NCBI GenBank assembly: GCA_964420365.1
Contig: CAYQTA010000005.1
Span: 72,394-136,393 of the forward strand
Origin: JAMOQA01 sp964420365
GTDB lineage: Bacteria; Acidobacteriota; Polarisedimenticolia; J045
Reading direction: 5' to 3'
DNA length: 64,000 nt
The notes under the pieces were generated by a model. That model was not told the DNA's origin, made no database searches, and saw nothing but the letters and a program-made list of their open reading frames with translations. The translations under genes and the position numbers were made by a program. Below, one piece after another: positions 44,837 to 52,464 of the stretch (position 1 is the stretch's first letter; each line of letters begins with the position of its first letter).

Positions 44837-45250
44837 TCGTTGCACGGGAGGACCGTGGCTGCAGGGGCCTTGCGAACTTGGCCCCTCACCCTCAATATGC
44901 GCTCAACCTTCGCCTCCGGTGCTTGCATTTCCGGCAAGTTCTCTTCGGCTTCCGGTGAACCTTCGCTCCAGCCCCGGCCGGCTGGCCGCCATGGCGTGGC
45001 GAAGATCCCCGGCCGGTTCCGGCCTGGAGGGCGAGCGAGTCCACGTCGGGCGACCACGGCGCAGCGGAGCCTCCGGGGACGAGTGTCGGCCGCGAGTCGG
45101 CCATTCGCACTCGCTCGATCGAGGCCACCATCGGAATCTCCGGCACGCGACGGGAACTGGACGGTACCCGGCCCGGGACCCACGTTTTCCCCGGGGAAGG
45201 ACGAACCGTACGGAGGGGACGATCGGGCGGGTCCGCGCGGAGCGGACGGG

Positions 45251-46114
45251 ATGGACGGAACGGGCGTGCGGGACGGACGCGCAGGGATGGGCGGCACGTA
45301 CGACACGAACGGGTCCGCCGGGCAGTCGCCGGTCCGGGTCGCGGTGACCGAGCTGCGGGACGATCTCGCCGAGTGGCTCAACCGGGTCGCGTGGGGCGGG
45401 GAGACGCTGCTGGTCCACCGCCGGGGCCGGCCGCTGGCGCTGGTGCTGCCCGTCGGGGTGGCCGCGGGCTCGACGCGGGAAGGAGCGGGGATGGCGGGAG
45501 CGTGGCCCGGTACCTCCACGGTTCCGCCCCCCCTTGGCGGGGAGAAGGCGGTGGCGGCGGAGGGAGAGATCGGGCCGGTTTCCGCTTCCGGGCCGCAGGC
45601 CGGCGGGCAGGGTGGGCCGGCGGCCCCCGGGGAGGACGATCCGGCCACGCCCCGGGCCGATGGTGGGGCCGCGGCGGACGATCGGACCGTGTCCGCGGAG
45701 GGTTGCCGCCCCGGGGCGCCGGAGGGGCGAGGGGAGTCGGGGTCCGCTGCCGATCGGGACCGGGACCGGGAGGATCTCCGCGCGATCTTCCGGGCGATCG
45801 CCGCCTCGGCCGGGGAGGTTCCCCGGGCCTGGCGGCCGGTCCGGCCCGACGGTCCCCGCGTGCGCCTCCTGGCGGCCGCCGCCCGGGAGCTGCGGGCCCT
45901 CGGCGGAGAGCGGCGCGCCGCCGCCGAACGGCTTGTCGACCTGCTCGCGGCCGGCTCCCTCGCGGACGTGCCGCCCCTGCCGGGAACCGGCGGCCGCGTG
46001 TATCGCTTCGTCCCCCGGGAGGAGGAGGGTGGGGGCCGGCTCCTCTGGCGCCGCGAGGGGGACGGCTCTCTCACGGTTCTCGTCGTCCGGCCCCCGGGAG
46101 GCGCCGGGGGCTGA
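45251..46114 (+). CDS. Phd/YefM-like domain joined to a RelE-like C-terminal domain (single-chain antitoxin-toxin candidate)
   Basis: A 287-residue protein in three parts. Residues about 28-65 (VAVTELRDDLAEWLNRV...LVHRRGRPLALVLP) match the DNA-binding start of Phd/YefM antitoxins. Residues about 70-170 are a Gly/Ala/Asp/Glu-rich linker. The last ~110 residues, with ARELRALG...AERLVDLLAAG and LPGTGGRVYRFV...GRLLWRREGDGSLTVLVVRP, follow the helix-helix-beta course of RelE/ParE toxins. The ATG at 45251 has GGAG 8 bases upstream; an ATG at 45287 is the alternative. No separate partner gene is adjacent. The toxin part is inferred from fold pattern only. Confidence 0.6.
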   Translation: MDGTGVRDGRAGMGGTYDTNGSAGQSPVRVAVTELRDDLAEWLNRVAWGGETLLVHRRGRPLALVLPVGVAAGSTREGAGMAGAWPGTSTVPPPLGGEKAVAAEGEIGPVSASGPQAGGQGGPAAPGEDDPATPRADGGAAADDRTVSAEGCRPGAPEGRGESGSAADRDRDREDLRAIFRAIAASAGEVPRAWRPVRPDGPRVRLLAAAARELRALGGERRAAAERLVDLLAAGSLADVPPLPGTGGRVYRFVPREEEGGGRLLWRREGDGSLTVLVVRPPGGAGG

Positions 46115-46122
46115 CGCGGGCC

Positions 46123-46151
46123 TTGCACCCCGCCGGGAGGGACGCTACCCT
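46123..46151 (+). promoter_or_regulatory. Promoter of tRNA-Gly
   Basis: TTGCAC (46123-46128), a 17-base spacer and TACCCT (46146-46151), 33 bases before the mature tRNA. Same -35 type as the tRNA-Leu promoter. Confidence 0.6.
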
Positions 46152-46184
46152 TCGCCGCCGTGGGACGCGCCGTCCCGCGAAGGA

Positions 46185-46260
46185 GCGGGCGTAGCTCAGT
46201 CGGTAGAGCATCAGCTTCCCAAGCTGAGGGTCGCGGGTTCGAGACCCGTCGCCCGCTCCA
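46185..46260 (+). tRNA. tRNA-Gly (anticodon CCC)
   Basis: A 76-base tRNA with encoded CCA, acceptor GCGGGCG/CGCCCGC, anticodon stem TCAGC/GCTGA with loop TTCCCAA, and T-stem GCGGG...CCCGT. It reads GGG codons. A strong terminator follows, then the potassium-channel gene on the other strand. Confidence 0.96.
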
Positions 46261-46277
46261 GTCCGTTGAAATGCAGG

Positions 46278-46307
46278 CCGCCCGCCGGATCCCGGCGGGC
46301 GGTTCTT
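46278..46307 (+). terminator. Intrinsic terminator of tRNA-Gly
   Basis: CCGCCCGCCGG-ATC-CCGGCGGGCGG, a perfect 11-bp stem (46278-46302), then TTCTT (46303-46307). It also lies 23 bases beyond the converging channel gene and may stop both. Confidence 0.8.
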
Positions 46308-46324
46308 GTCGCCAGTGACATAGC

Positions 46325-46996
46325 TCAGGGGTCGCTGGTGTCAGAGCTTGCGGTGAACCAGCTGGCGACGTATCCCGTGAAGGTGCCGAACAGGCCGACA
46401 CCCGTGATCATGAGGGCTGCTGCCGCCAGACGGCCGCCGGTGGTGACCGGGTAGTGATCGCCGTAGCCTACGGTGGTCATGGTTACGAAGGACCACCACA
46501 GCGCATCGCCTGCCGAGCGGATGTTGGCACCCGGAACGTCATGCTCGAACTCGAGAACCGCGATGCTCCCAAGCGTCAGGACCAGCAGGGAGACGAGAGC
46601 TGCGACGAAGAAGGTCCCCGAGGTGCGGTGAGCCAGGAGGTGTGCCGCGATGTCACGGCCGGACCGAACTCCTCGGAGGAGGCGGAGGATACGGACGATT
46701 CGGGCCGCCCTTCCGAGGCGGAGGATGCCTGTCGAGGGAATGCTGGACAGGAAATCTACCCAACCCCAGGTGAACAGGTAGCGCCAGCGTCTTGGGGCGC
46801 GATAGATGGAAACCATGAAATCGAAGAGAAACACCGCGCAGGCCGCGTCGTCGAAATAGCGGAGAAGCTGGCGAACGTCGGGTCCCGGCCGGAGAAACGT
46901 CTCGATGGCCAGGACGGCGATCACGAAAACACACAACGCGAGAATAAAGAGCTGGTAAGGCGTGACCTCGGTGCCACTGGTGGTCGATCGGGCCAT
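46325..46996 (-). CDS. Voltage-gated potassium channel (six-helix)
   Basis: A 223-residue ion channel. S1-S3 hydrophobic helices are followed by an S4 voltage sensor with regularly spaced arginines (RLGRAARIVRILRLLRGVRSGRD), S5, a pore loop with selectivity filter TVGYGD (about 175-180) and S6. There is no RCK or cyclic-nucleotide domain, so gating is probably by voltage alone. The ATG follows GGGAGGTG. Its DNA is much less GC-rich than neighbours (31 of 60 bases G+C at 46801-46860), and it lies against the 3' side of tRNA-Gly, so recent acquisition is likely. Confidence 0.93.
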   Translation of the reverse strand: MARSTTSGTEVTPYQLFILALCVFVIAVLAIETFLRPGPDVRQLLRYFDDAACAVFLFDFMVSIYRAPRRWRYLFTWGWVDFLSSIPSTGILRLGRAARIVRILRLLRGVRSGRDIAAHLLAHRTSGTFFVAALVSLLVLTLGSIAVLEFEHDVPGANIRSAGDALWWSFVTMTTVGYGDHYPVTTGGRLAAAALMITGVGLFGTFTGYVASWFTASSDTSDP

Positions 46997-47167
46997 GTCC
47001 GCACCTCCCCCCGGCGGCCAGGAATTCGCTGCCGGGGTTTCCTTTCGGTCCGGTCGTCAGGTTCCTGTCCCGTCGCCATGCTACAAGTTCGGTCGTGAGC
47101 GGGGAAGGTCGGTAGCATGCGCTCGTGCGCCCTGGGATTTTCCCGGAGCAGGCGCGCATTGACGGCG

Positions 47168-47196
47168 TTGAGTGGGGGGGTGGGGGGTGGTACATT
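47168..47196 (+). promoter_or_regulatory. Promoter of the signalling operon at 47286
   Basis: TTGAGT (47168-47173), a 17-base spacer rich in G, and TACATT (47191-47196), about 90 bases before the ATG. The gap also holds an inverted repeat, CATGCTAC (47077-47084) with GTAGCATG (47112-47119), upstream. Confidence 0.5.
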
Positions 47197-47285
47197 CGGA
47201 GCGAGGGTTTCCGCGGAAGCGCCCGGCGGGCGCGGGATTCCGCGGGGGCCGTCCGGCCGCGGGCCCGCCGCGGGGGAGGTCGGCC

Positions 47286-47993
47286 ATGTCCCGGGTCCTC
47301 TGTGTCGACGATGCCCGGCTCCTCGCGGAGCTCGCGGGGACTCCCGCGGGCCGGGGGAGCGTGGAGCTCGTCGTGGTTCCGAGCCCGGGCCGGCTGCTTC
47401 CCCTCGCCCGGGAGCTCCGGCCGGACGCGGCCATCCTGGGCGAGGTGGAATCCTTCCCCGATCCCCTCGAGGCGGTCCGGGAGCTGCGGGCCGTGCCGGA
47501 GACCCGGGAGGTCCCGGTCCTGTACTACGGGGTCGGCACCGACCGGGAACGGGCCCTGGCGGCGGGGGCGGACCTGTTCCTCCCCCGGCCGGTGACCCGC
47601 CACGACCTGAGGGAAGCGCTGACCCGGCTGCTCGGGCTTTCCGACCGGGTCGCGCCCCGCTGGGCGGTCGAACTGCCCGCGGAGGTGCTGCTGGGGGAGG
47701 ACCTGGTCCGGGGAACGATCCGGGATCTCTCGATGACGGGCGCGTTCCTTGCCCTCGAGCGGCCCCTCGTGCCCGGGGAGCGGGGCACGCTGCGGTTTCC
47801 CGCGGGGGGTCGGGAGATGTCCCTGTCGGTGGAGGTGGTCCGCCACGGTCCCGGGATGACCGGCGGGGAGGGAACCGCGGTCCGCTTCCTCGGGCTCGCC
47901 CCCGAGGTCGGGGCCTTTCTCGGCCGGTTCGCCCGTTCGGCCGGGGAGCGGCGGACGCTGCCCGCTCCGCCGGCGGCCGGGAGGACGCCGTGA
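47286..47993 (+). CDS. Pseudo-receiver / PilZ-domain protein
   Basis: A 235-residue protein. Residues 1-115 follow the CheY fold, but the phosphorylation-site Asp is missing (AAILGEVESF in place of LLLDxxMP) and the conserved Lys is Arg (LFLPRPV). Residues about 125-220 are a PilZ domain with DLSMTGAFL, which supplies the D/N-x-S-x-x-G motif; a canonical RxxxR before it is not evident, so c-di-GMP binding is uncertain. An AGG site precedes the ATG. It starts a four-gene operon with 4-base overlaps, so it is likely a phosphorylation-independent adaptor in that pathway. Confidence 0.78.
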   Translation: MSRVLCVDDARLLAELAGTPAGRGSVELVVVPSPGRLLPLARELRPDAAILGEVESFPDPLEAVRELRAVPETREVPVLYYGVGTDRERALAAGADLFLPRPVTRHDLREALTRLLGLSDRVAPRWAVELPAEVLLGEDLVRGTIRDLSMTGAFLALERPLVPGERGTLRFPAGGREMSLSVEVVRHGPGMTGGEGTAVRFLGLAPEVGAFLGRFARSAGERRTLPAPPAAGRTP

Positions 47994-48379
47994 GCGGGCC
48001 CCGGGTGCTCCTGGTCGACGACGACCGGGAGATCCTCGAGATGACCTCGCTTCTCCTCGGGGGAGCGGGGTATGCCGTGACCACTGCCGCCTCGGGGGAG
48101 GAGGCCCTCTACCGCGTGCGGGAGGAGATCCCGGACCTGGTCCTGCTCGACATCAACATGCCGGGGATGGACGGCTGGGAAGTGCTCCGGGTGCTCCAGG
48201 AGGACGAGTCTACGGCCGCGATCCCGGTGGTGATGTTCTCGGTGAACTTCGAGGTCCGGGAGAAGCTGCGGGCCCTCCAGCAGGGGGCCCGGGACTACGT
48301 GACGAAACCGTTCGACACCGAGGCGCTGCTCCACCGGGTCGGGGAGCTGGTCGGGTGGCCCGCGGGGGACCAGCGATGA
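47990..48379 (+). CDS. Single-domain response regulator
   Basis: A 129-residue CheY-like receiver with an intact phosphorylation site: acidic pair in LLVDDDREI, phosphoacceptor D54 in LLLDINMPGMDG, and Lys in YVTKPFD. There is no output domain, so it should signal by protein contacts. The GTG overlaps the stop of the PilZ gene by 4 bases and the next ATG overlaps its own stop by 4 bases. The kinase at 49695 in the same operon is the probable donor. Confidence 0.92.
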   Translation: MSGPRVLLVDDDREILEMTSLLLGGAGYAVTTAASGEEALYRVREEIPDLVLLDINMPGMDGWEVLRVLQEDESTAAIPVVMFSVNFEVREKLRALQQGARDYVTKPFDTEALLHRVGELVGWPAGDQR

Positions 48380-49698
48380 GCGGACCCCGGGGCGACGAGT
48401 TCCACCGCCTGCGCACGGCCTACCTGCGTCTCAAGGCGGCGCTGCGGGACCGGGCCACCGGGTTGTTCTCCTACCCGCTCTTCTTCGACCAGGTGCGGGC
48501 CCTCACCCACGAGACCGGCCTGGCCGGCGTGCTCTGGGTCGTCCCGGGAGAGCGGCGCCTGCTCGAGAGCGTGTACGGCTGGGAGACGAGCGATGCCCTC
48601 GCACGGGAAATCGCGGACCGGCTCCAGGAAATGGTCGGCGAGGTCCTGCCGGAGGGGTCGCTCGTCACGACGGCGGGGGTCTACACCGACGCCTTCGTCG
48701 TCTTCGTCCCGGGAGGCCGGGAAACCGACCCGCTGGACGCCGCCCGCCTGGCCGAGCTCGGGCACGCGGTCGCCCGGGACCTGGAGGTACTCCTCGCCGC
48801 CGGGGAGGCCGGGCGACTGGCGGTGCCGGCCCGGGTGCGGGTCGGCACGGCGATGCTGGCGGACCAGCCGTTCCAGAGGTTCGAGCGGCAGGTTCACAGG
48901 GCGGTGGAGGAGGCCAGGGACCTCGCCGAGCGGCCGGCCGAGACGGAACGCCTCGCCTGGCTCGCGGAGGTGCACCGGTTGATCCGGGAAGGAGACCTGC
49001 ACCCGGTCTTCCAGCCGGTCGTCGACCTCGAGAGCGGCGAGTCCCGGGGCCTCGAGGCGTACGCCCGGGGGCCGGACGGCTCGGTCCTGCGGCTCCCCCG
49101 GGTGCTGTTCGCCCTCGGGCGGGAAGCGGGGCTCGCGGGAGACCTGGACCGGCTGGCCCGCCGGCGCACCCTCGAGGCGCTGGCCGGCCGGGAGCCGCCG
49201 GAGCTGCTGTTCCTGAACACGGCGGCGGAGAACCTCGCCGACCCGGACTGGGAATCCCGGGACACGAGGGAGACCCTCGAGCGGGCCGGGCTCGATCCTT
49301 CCCGGGTCGTACTCGAGGTTGCCGAGGGAGAGCTCGCCGGGGACCCGGAGACGTGGCGGGAGACGGTGGCCCGGCTGCGGGCGGTCGGCTACCGGTTCTC
49401 TCTCGACGACGTCGGGTCGTCCCCGCGTTCGATCGCCCTGGTCGAGCGGCTGCGCCCGGACTTCCTGAAGTTCGACCTGGGGCTGGCGCGCGGGCTCGCC
49501 GGGAGCCAGCTCCAGCGGGAGCTGCTGCGCTCCCTCGTGCGCCTCGCGGAGCGGGCGGAGGCGCGGCTCGTGGCGGAGCGGGTGGAGAGCGAGGAGGAAC
49601 GGAACGCTCTCCTCGACTGCGGCGCCCGGTGGGGGCAGGGCTACCTCTTCGCGCCGGAAGGGCCGCCCGGTCCGCACCGGCCGGGGGAGGGAGCGTGA
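48376..49698 (+). CDS. EAL-domain protein with degenerate GGDEF-like N-terminal half
   Basis: A 440-residue protein. The N-terminal half (about 30-190) resembles a GGDEF fold without the GG(D/E)EF signature. The C-terminal EAL domain (about 200-430) reads LEAYARG at the EAL motif but keeps the Glu, the Asn in FLNT, Glu in LEVAEGE, both Asp in LDDVG, Lys in LKFD, Glu in AERVE and Gln in GQGYLF. So most metal and catalytic residues for c-di-GMP hydrolysis are present. It overlaps both neighbours by 4 bases, linking c-di-GMP to the two-component pair. Confidence 0.82.
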   Translation: MSGPRGDEFHRLRTAYLRLKAALRDRATGLFSYPLFFDQVRALTHETGLAGVLWVVPGERRLLESVYGWETSDALAREIADRLQEMVGEVLPEGSLVTTAGVYTDAFVVFVPGGRETDPLDAARLAELGHAVARDLEVLLAAGEAGRLAVPARVRVGTAMLADQPFQRFERQVHRAVEEARDLAERPAETERLAWLAEVHRLIREGDLHPVFQPVVDLESGESRGLEAYARGPDGSVLRLPRVLFALGREAGLAGDLDRLARRRTLEALAGREPPELLFLNTAAENLADPDWESRDTRETLERAGLDPSRVVLEVAEGELAGDPETWRETVARLRAVGYRFSLDDVGSSPRSIALVERLRPDFLKFDLGLARGLAGSQLQRELLRSLVRLAERAEARLVAERVESEEERNALLDCGARWGQGYLFAPEGPPGPHRPGEGA

Positions 49699-51917
49699 TC
49701 GGCGCGCAGGAGCTTCTGGTCCTTGCCGCACCCGCCGCGCTCGCCGTCGGGCTCGCGGCGGCGGCCGGCTGGGTCGGCTGGCGCCTCGGGCGGAGCGCGG
49801 TGCCCGGCGGCTGGCGGGAGATCGAGCGGGGCCTGCGCCAGCTCCTCGCGGGGAGGGGAACGCCGGAGATCGACGTACCGGAGGACGACCCGGCTGCCCC
49901 GGCCGCCCGGTTGCTCCGGGACCTCGCCCGGGAGGTCCGCGACCGGGTCCAGCGGGCGGAGCGGAAGGGAGCCCTCCTCGGCGAGGCGATCGAGGCGTGC
50001 CCCCGGCTCGGAGTGGCCGTGATCGACCAGGACCTGGCCCTCCTGTCGGTCGGGGAGAACCTGGCCCGGATCCTCGGGGAACGGCCGATCGACCTCGAGG
50101 GTGGGAAGCTCGAGGCCCTGGTCGACCCGGACGGATACCGGGAGCTGGCGGTCCGCCTGCTCGACCCGGAGGCCCGGCGTCGGGGCTTCGAGGTGCGGGT
50201 CCGGCTGCGCCGGCCCGGGCACGGCGAGGTCCCGGTCCGGCTCCGGGGGGCGGAGATCCCGGGGAGACCCGGCCGGGTGGCCCTCGTGGTCGAGCCGCTG
50301 TCCGGGGAGGACGGAAAGGAGCTCGCGCGGGAGCGAGCCCTCGCCCTCCTCGAGGGTCTTCCCACGGGCGTCCTGGTCGTCGCCGGTGGGATCGTCCGGG
50401 AGGCGAACCCGGCGGCGCGAAGGATCCTCGGGACCGATCCGGCCGGGCGGCCGCTGCGCGACCTGCTGGCGACGGAGGAACTCCTCCTGGCCCTCGACCG
50501 GGTGGCCCGCGCGGAGAGGGGAGAGGGGACCGCACCGTTCCGGGCCCGGTTCCTCGGCCCGGAGGGCCGCCCGGGGGTTCCGGTCGAGGTGACCCCGGTT
50601 CCCCTGGCCGGGGATCCGCGGGCAGCCGCCCTCGTCCTGGCCGATCTGCCCCGCGAGCGGCTGGTCCGGCAGGGGGCCGGGGGGAGGGAGTCCCGCCTCC
50701 TCGCGGTCCTGGACGCGGCCGACGAGGGCCTGGTCCTGCTCGCTCCCGCGGGAGAAGGGTTCCACGTGGCGGCGGCGGGCCGGCGGGCGGCGGACCTCCT
50801 CGGCCTGTCGCGGGAAGAACTCTCCGGTCTCGATCTCGATGCCTTCGCCGCCCGGGCCGCGGCCCGGTTCTCCGACCCGGAGGCGTTCCTCGCCCTGGTC
50901 CGGGGAGGGGAGGGGGCCGGGCCGGTGGTCCTCGAGACCCGGGACGAGCCGGTACGGCACGTCGAGGTCGCCGTCCTCCCGGTGGCCGAGGGAGAGGGGG
51001 AGGTCGGGCGACTGGTCGTCCTGCGGGATGTCACCCGGTTCCGGGAGGCGGCCCGGCGGCTCGAGGAGGACGCCGGCGAGGCCCTCCGGTCCCGGGAACG
51101 GCTGCAGGAAGCGTACGAGGAACTGTCGCGCGTCCACCGGGAACTGGAGCGGCGCGTGGACGAGCTGGCCCGCGCCAAGCGGAGCCTCGAGGAGCGGGAA
51201 CGGGAGCGGACGGAGCTCTTCGGCGAGATCAGCCACGAGCTCCAGACGCCCCTGGTGTCGATCCGGGGCTACACCCAGATGATCCTCGAGGGGAGGCTCG
51301 GGAAGATCAACGAGGAACAGCGGCGCGGCCTCGAGGTGACCCTGCGGAACGTCGACCGGATGGTCGAGATGATCGACAACCTTCTCGCCCTTGCCCGGGC
51401 GGACCGGGGGGGGGAACCGGAGCTCGAGGAGGTCGAGGTCGAACCGGTCGTGCGGGGGGTCGTCGAGCGACACCAGGGAGCCGCGCGGGCCAGGAAGGTG
51501 GAGCTGGCGGTTCGCCAGGAGGCGCCCGGGGCCCGGGTGCTCGCCGAGAGGGATGGTTTCGAGCGGGTGCTCGACAACCTGGTCGGCAACGCGATCAAGT
51601 TCAACCGGGAGGGGGGGCGCGTCGAACTGACGGTCCGCGCGGGCCGCGCGCCCGGTTTCCTGGAGGTCGAGGTGGCGGACACCGGGCCGGGCATCCCCGA
51701 GGACGAGCGGGAGCGGATCTTCGATCGCTTCTGGCGGGGGCGGACCTCGGCGGGGGTTCCCGGCTCGGGGATCGGTCTCGCGACGGTGAAGAGCCTCGTG
51801 GAGCGTCACGGGGGCTGGGTGGCGGTCGACAGCCGGCCCGGCGCGGGGGCACGCTTCACGTTCACCTGGCCCGTCGCCTCTGCCGGGGGGAAGCAACAGG
51901 CCACCGCGTCGTCCTGA
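49695..51917 (+). CDS. Multi-PAS sensor histidine kinase
   Basis: A 740-residue kinase with one N-terminal membrane helix (about 8-30), three PAS-like domains (about 95-210, 215-320 and 330-450), a coiled coil (about 455-505), and the HisKA domain with phospho-accepting H514 in EISHELQTP. The ATPase domain has the N box DNLVGNAIKFN, the DTGPGIP G1 and GSGIGLATVK G2 boxes. The GTG at 49695 overlaps the EAL gene by 4 bases. It is last in the operon and likely phosphorylates the receiver at 47990. The signal is unknown. Confidence 0.92.
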   Translation: MIGAQELLVLAAPAALAVGLAAAAGWVGWRLGRSAVPGGWREIERGLRQLLAGRGTPEIDVPEDDPAAPAARLLRDLAREVRDRVQRAERKGALLGEAIEACPRLGVAVIDQDLALLSVGENLARILGERPIDLEGGKLEALVDPDGYRELAVRLLDPEARRRGFEVRVRLRRPGHGEVPVRLRGAEIPGRPGRVALVVEPLSGEDGKELARERALALLEGLPTGVLVVAGGIVREANPAARRILGTDPAGRPLRDLLATEELLLALDRVARAERGEGTAPFRARFLGPEGRPGVPVEVTPVPLAGDPRAAALVLADLPRERLVRQGAGGRESRLLAVLDAADEGLVLLAPAGEGFHVAAAGRRAADLLGLSREELSGLDLDAFAARAAARFSDPEAFLALVRGGEGAGPVVLETRDEPVRHVEVAVLPVAEGEGEVGRLVVLRDVTRFREAARRLEEDAGEALRSRERLQEAYEELSRVHRELERRVDELARAKRSLEERERERTELFGEISHELQTPLVSIRGYTQMILEGRLGKINEEQRRGLEVTLRNVDRMVEMIDNLLALARADRGGEPELEEVEVEPVVRGVVERHQGAARARKVELAVRQEAPGARVLAERDGFERVLDNLVGNAIKFNREGGRVELTVRAGRAPGFLEVEVADTGPGIPEDERERIFDRFWRGRTSAGVPGSGIGLATVKSLVERHGGWVAVDSRPGAGARFTFTWPVASAGGKQQATASS

Positions 51918-51920
51918 CCT

Positions 51921-51942
51921 GTCCGGACGATTGTCCGCGGAC
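51921..51942. promoter_or_regulatory. Two GTCCG palindromes upstream of the sigma-54 promoter
   Basis: GTCCGGAC (51921-51928) and GTCCGCGGAC (51933-51942), both palindromic and 12 bases apart. They lie about 85-105 bases upstream of the -24 element at 52026, the usual place of an enhancer-binding-protein site. Confidence 0.45.
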
Positions 51943-52025
51943 GGACGGGTTCGCCGCCCCCCGTTCCCGGTCTCCCGGGGGCGGTCTCCTTCTCCCTGCG
52001 CGACTTCGAGACGATCCCGTCCACC

Positions 52026-52041
52026 GGGCACGGGCCTTGCT
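52026..52041 (+). promoter_or_regulatory. Sigma-54 (RpoN) promoter of the comEA-pseudopilin unit
   Basis: GGGCACG-GGCC-TTGCT matches the -24/-12 consensus TGGCACG-N4-TTGCW at all but the first base. The GG (52027-52028) and GC (52039-52040) pairs have the exact 12-base offset. Transcription would begin about 52052, 38 bases before the ATG. Confidence 0.65.
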
Positions 52042-52089
52042 TTTCTCCGGGCCGGCGGGCCGAGTGCCCGCGGAAGGGAGGAGAGAGCG

Positions 52090-52464
52090 ATGTTCGTCAC
52101 GAGCACGAAGAAGGCCCGGGGGAGAGTCGCCGCGACGCTGGTGGCGCTGCTGGTCTGTCTCGCCGTTCCGGCGGGGGCGTCCGCGGCGGCGGGAAAGCGT
52201 TCGGCGGCCGCCCCGGCGGACGCGCCCCGGGCGCACCGGGTGGACGTCAACACGGCCGGGGTCGAGGAGCTGCAGACCCTGCCGCGCATCGGGCCGGCCC
52301 TGGCCCGCAGGATCGTCGAGTACCGGCGGAAGGCCGGTCCGTTCCGCCGCGTCGAGGACCTGCTCGCCGTCCGGGGGATCGGCCCGAAGCTCCTCGAGCG
52401 GCTGCGGGGGAAGATCGCCATCGGGCGCGGTCCGGCGTCCCCGGGCGAGGGGACGCCGCGGTGA
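52090..52464 (+). CDS. Exported ComEA-like helix-hairpin-helix protein
   Basis: A 124-residue protein with a signal peptide (about 1-34, cleaved near SAAA) and one C-terminal pair of helix-hairpin-helix motifs: VDVNTAGVEELQTLPRIG and PFRRVEDLLAVRGIG. It matches the DNA-binding part of ComEA, which pulls incoming DNA through the envelope during natural transformation. Unlike ComEA of Gram-positive bacteria there is no membrane anchor. The ATG follows GGGAGGAGAG. Its stop overlaps the pseudopilin start by 4 bases, supporting a role with a pilus-like machine. Confidence 0.85.
   Translation: MFVTSTKKARGRVAATLVALLVCLAVPAGASAAAGKRSAAAPADAPRAHRVDVNTAGVEELQTLPRIGPALARRIVEYRRKAGPFRRVEDLLAVRGIGPKLLERLRGKIAIGRGPASPGEGTPR

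Larger units (their letters stand above)
44475..45250. other. Unexplained 776-base intergenic region rich in hairpins and short repeats
   Basis: No convincing gene lies here. It holds a terminator-like hairpin (44586), a series of short hairpins (GTGCGAC-GTC-GTCGCAC at 44706-44722; GCCCGA-CTT-TCGGGC at 44755-44769), three TGCAAG boxes exactly 30 bases apart, and an inverted CTTGCATTTCC copy at 44922. A near repeat, AGCGGAGC(T/C)TCCGGG, flanks the region near 44497 and 45064. GGCGTGGCGAAG appears once in each orientation (near 44623 and 44992). Base composition is less GC-rich than its neighbours. Confidence 0.5.

Noticed and set aside
44584..44958. A possible 125-residue protein in the unexplained gap
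   Set aside because: No ribosome site, no family likeness, and Cys/Leu/His repeats reflect the 30-base DNA phase. Left as noncoding.
45287..46114. Start of the Phd-like fusion at the second ATG
   Set aside because: Possible, but the first ATG (45251) has GGAG at good spacing; kept as alternative.
46185..47077. Full genomic island with integrase at tRNA-Gly
   Set aside because: No integrase or mobility gene, and the only repeat is 9 bases. Only base composition suggests acquisition.
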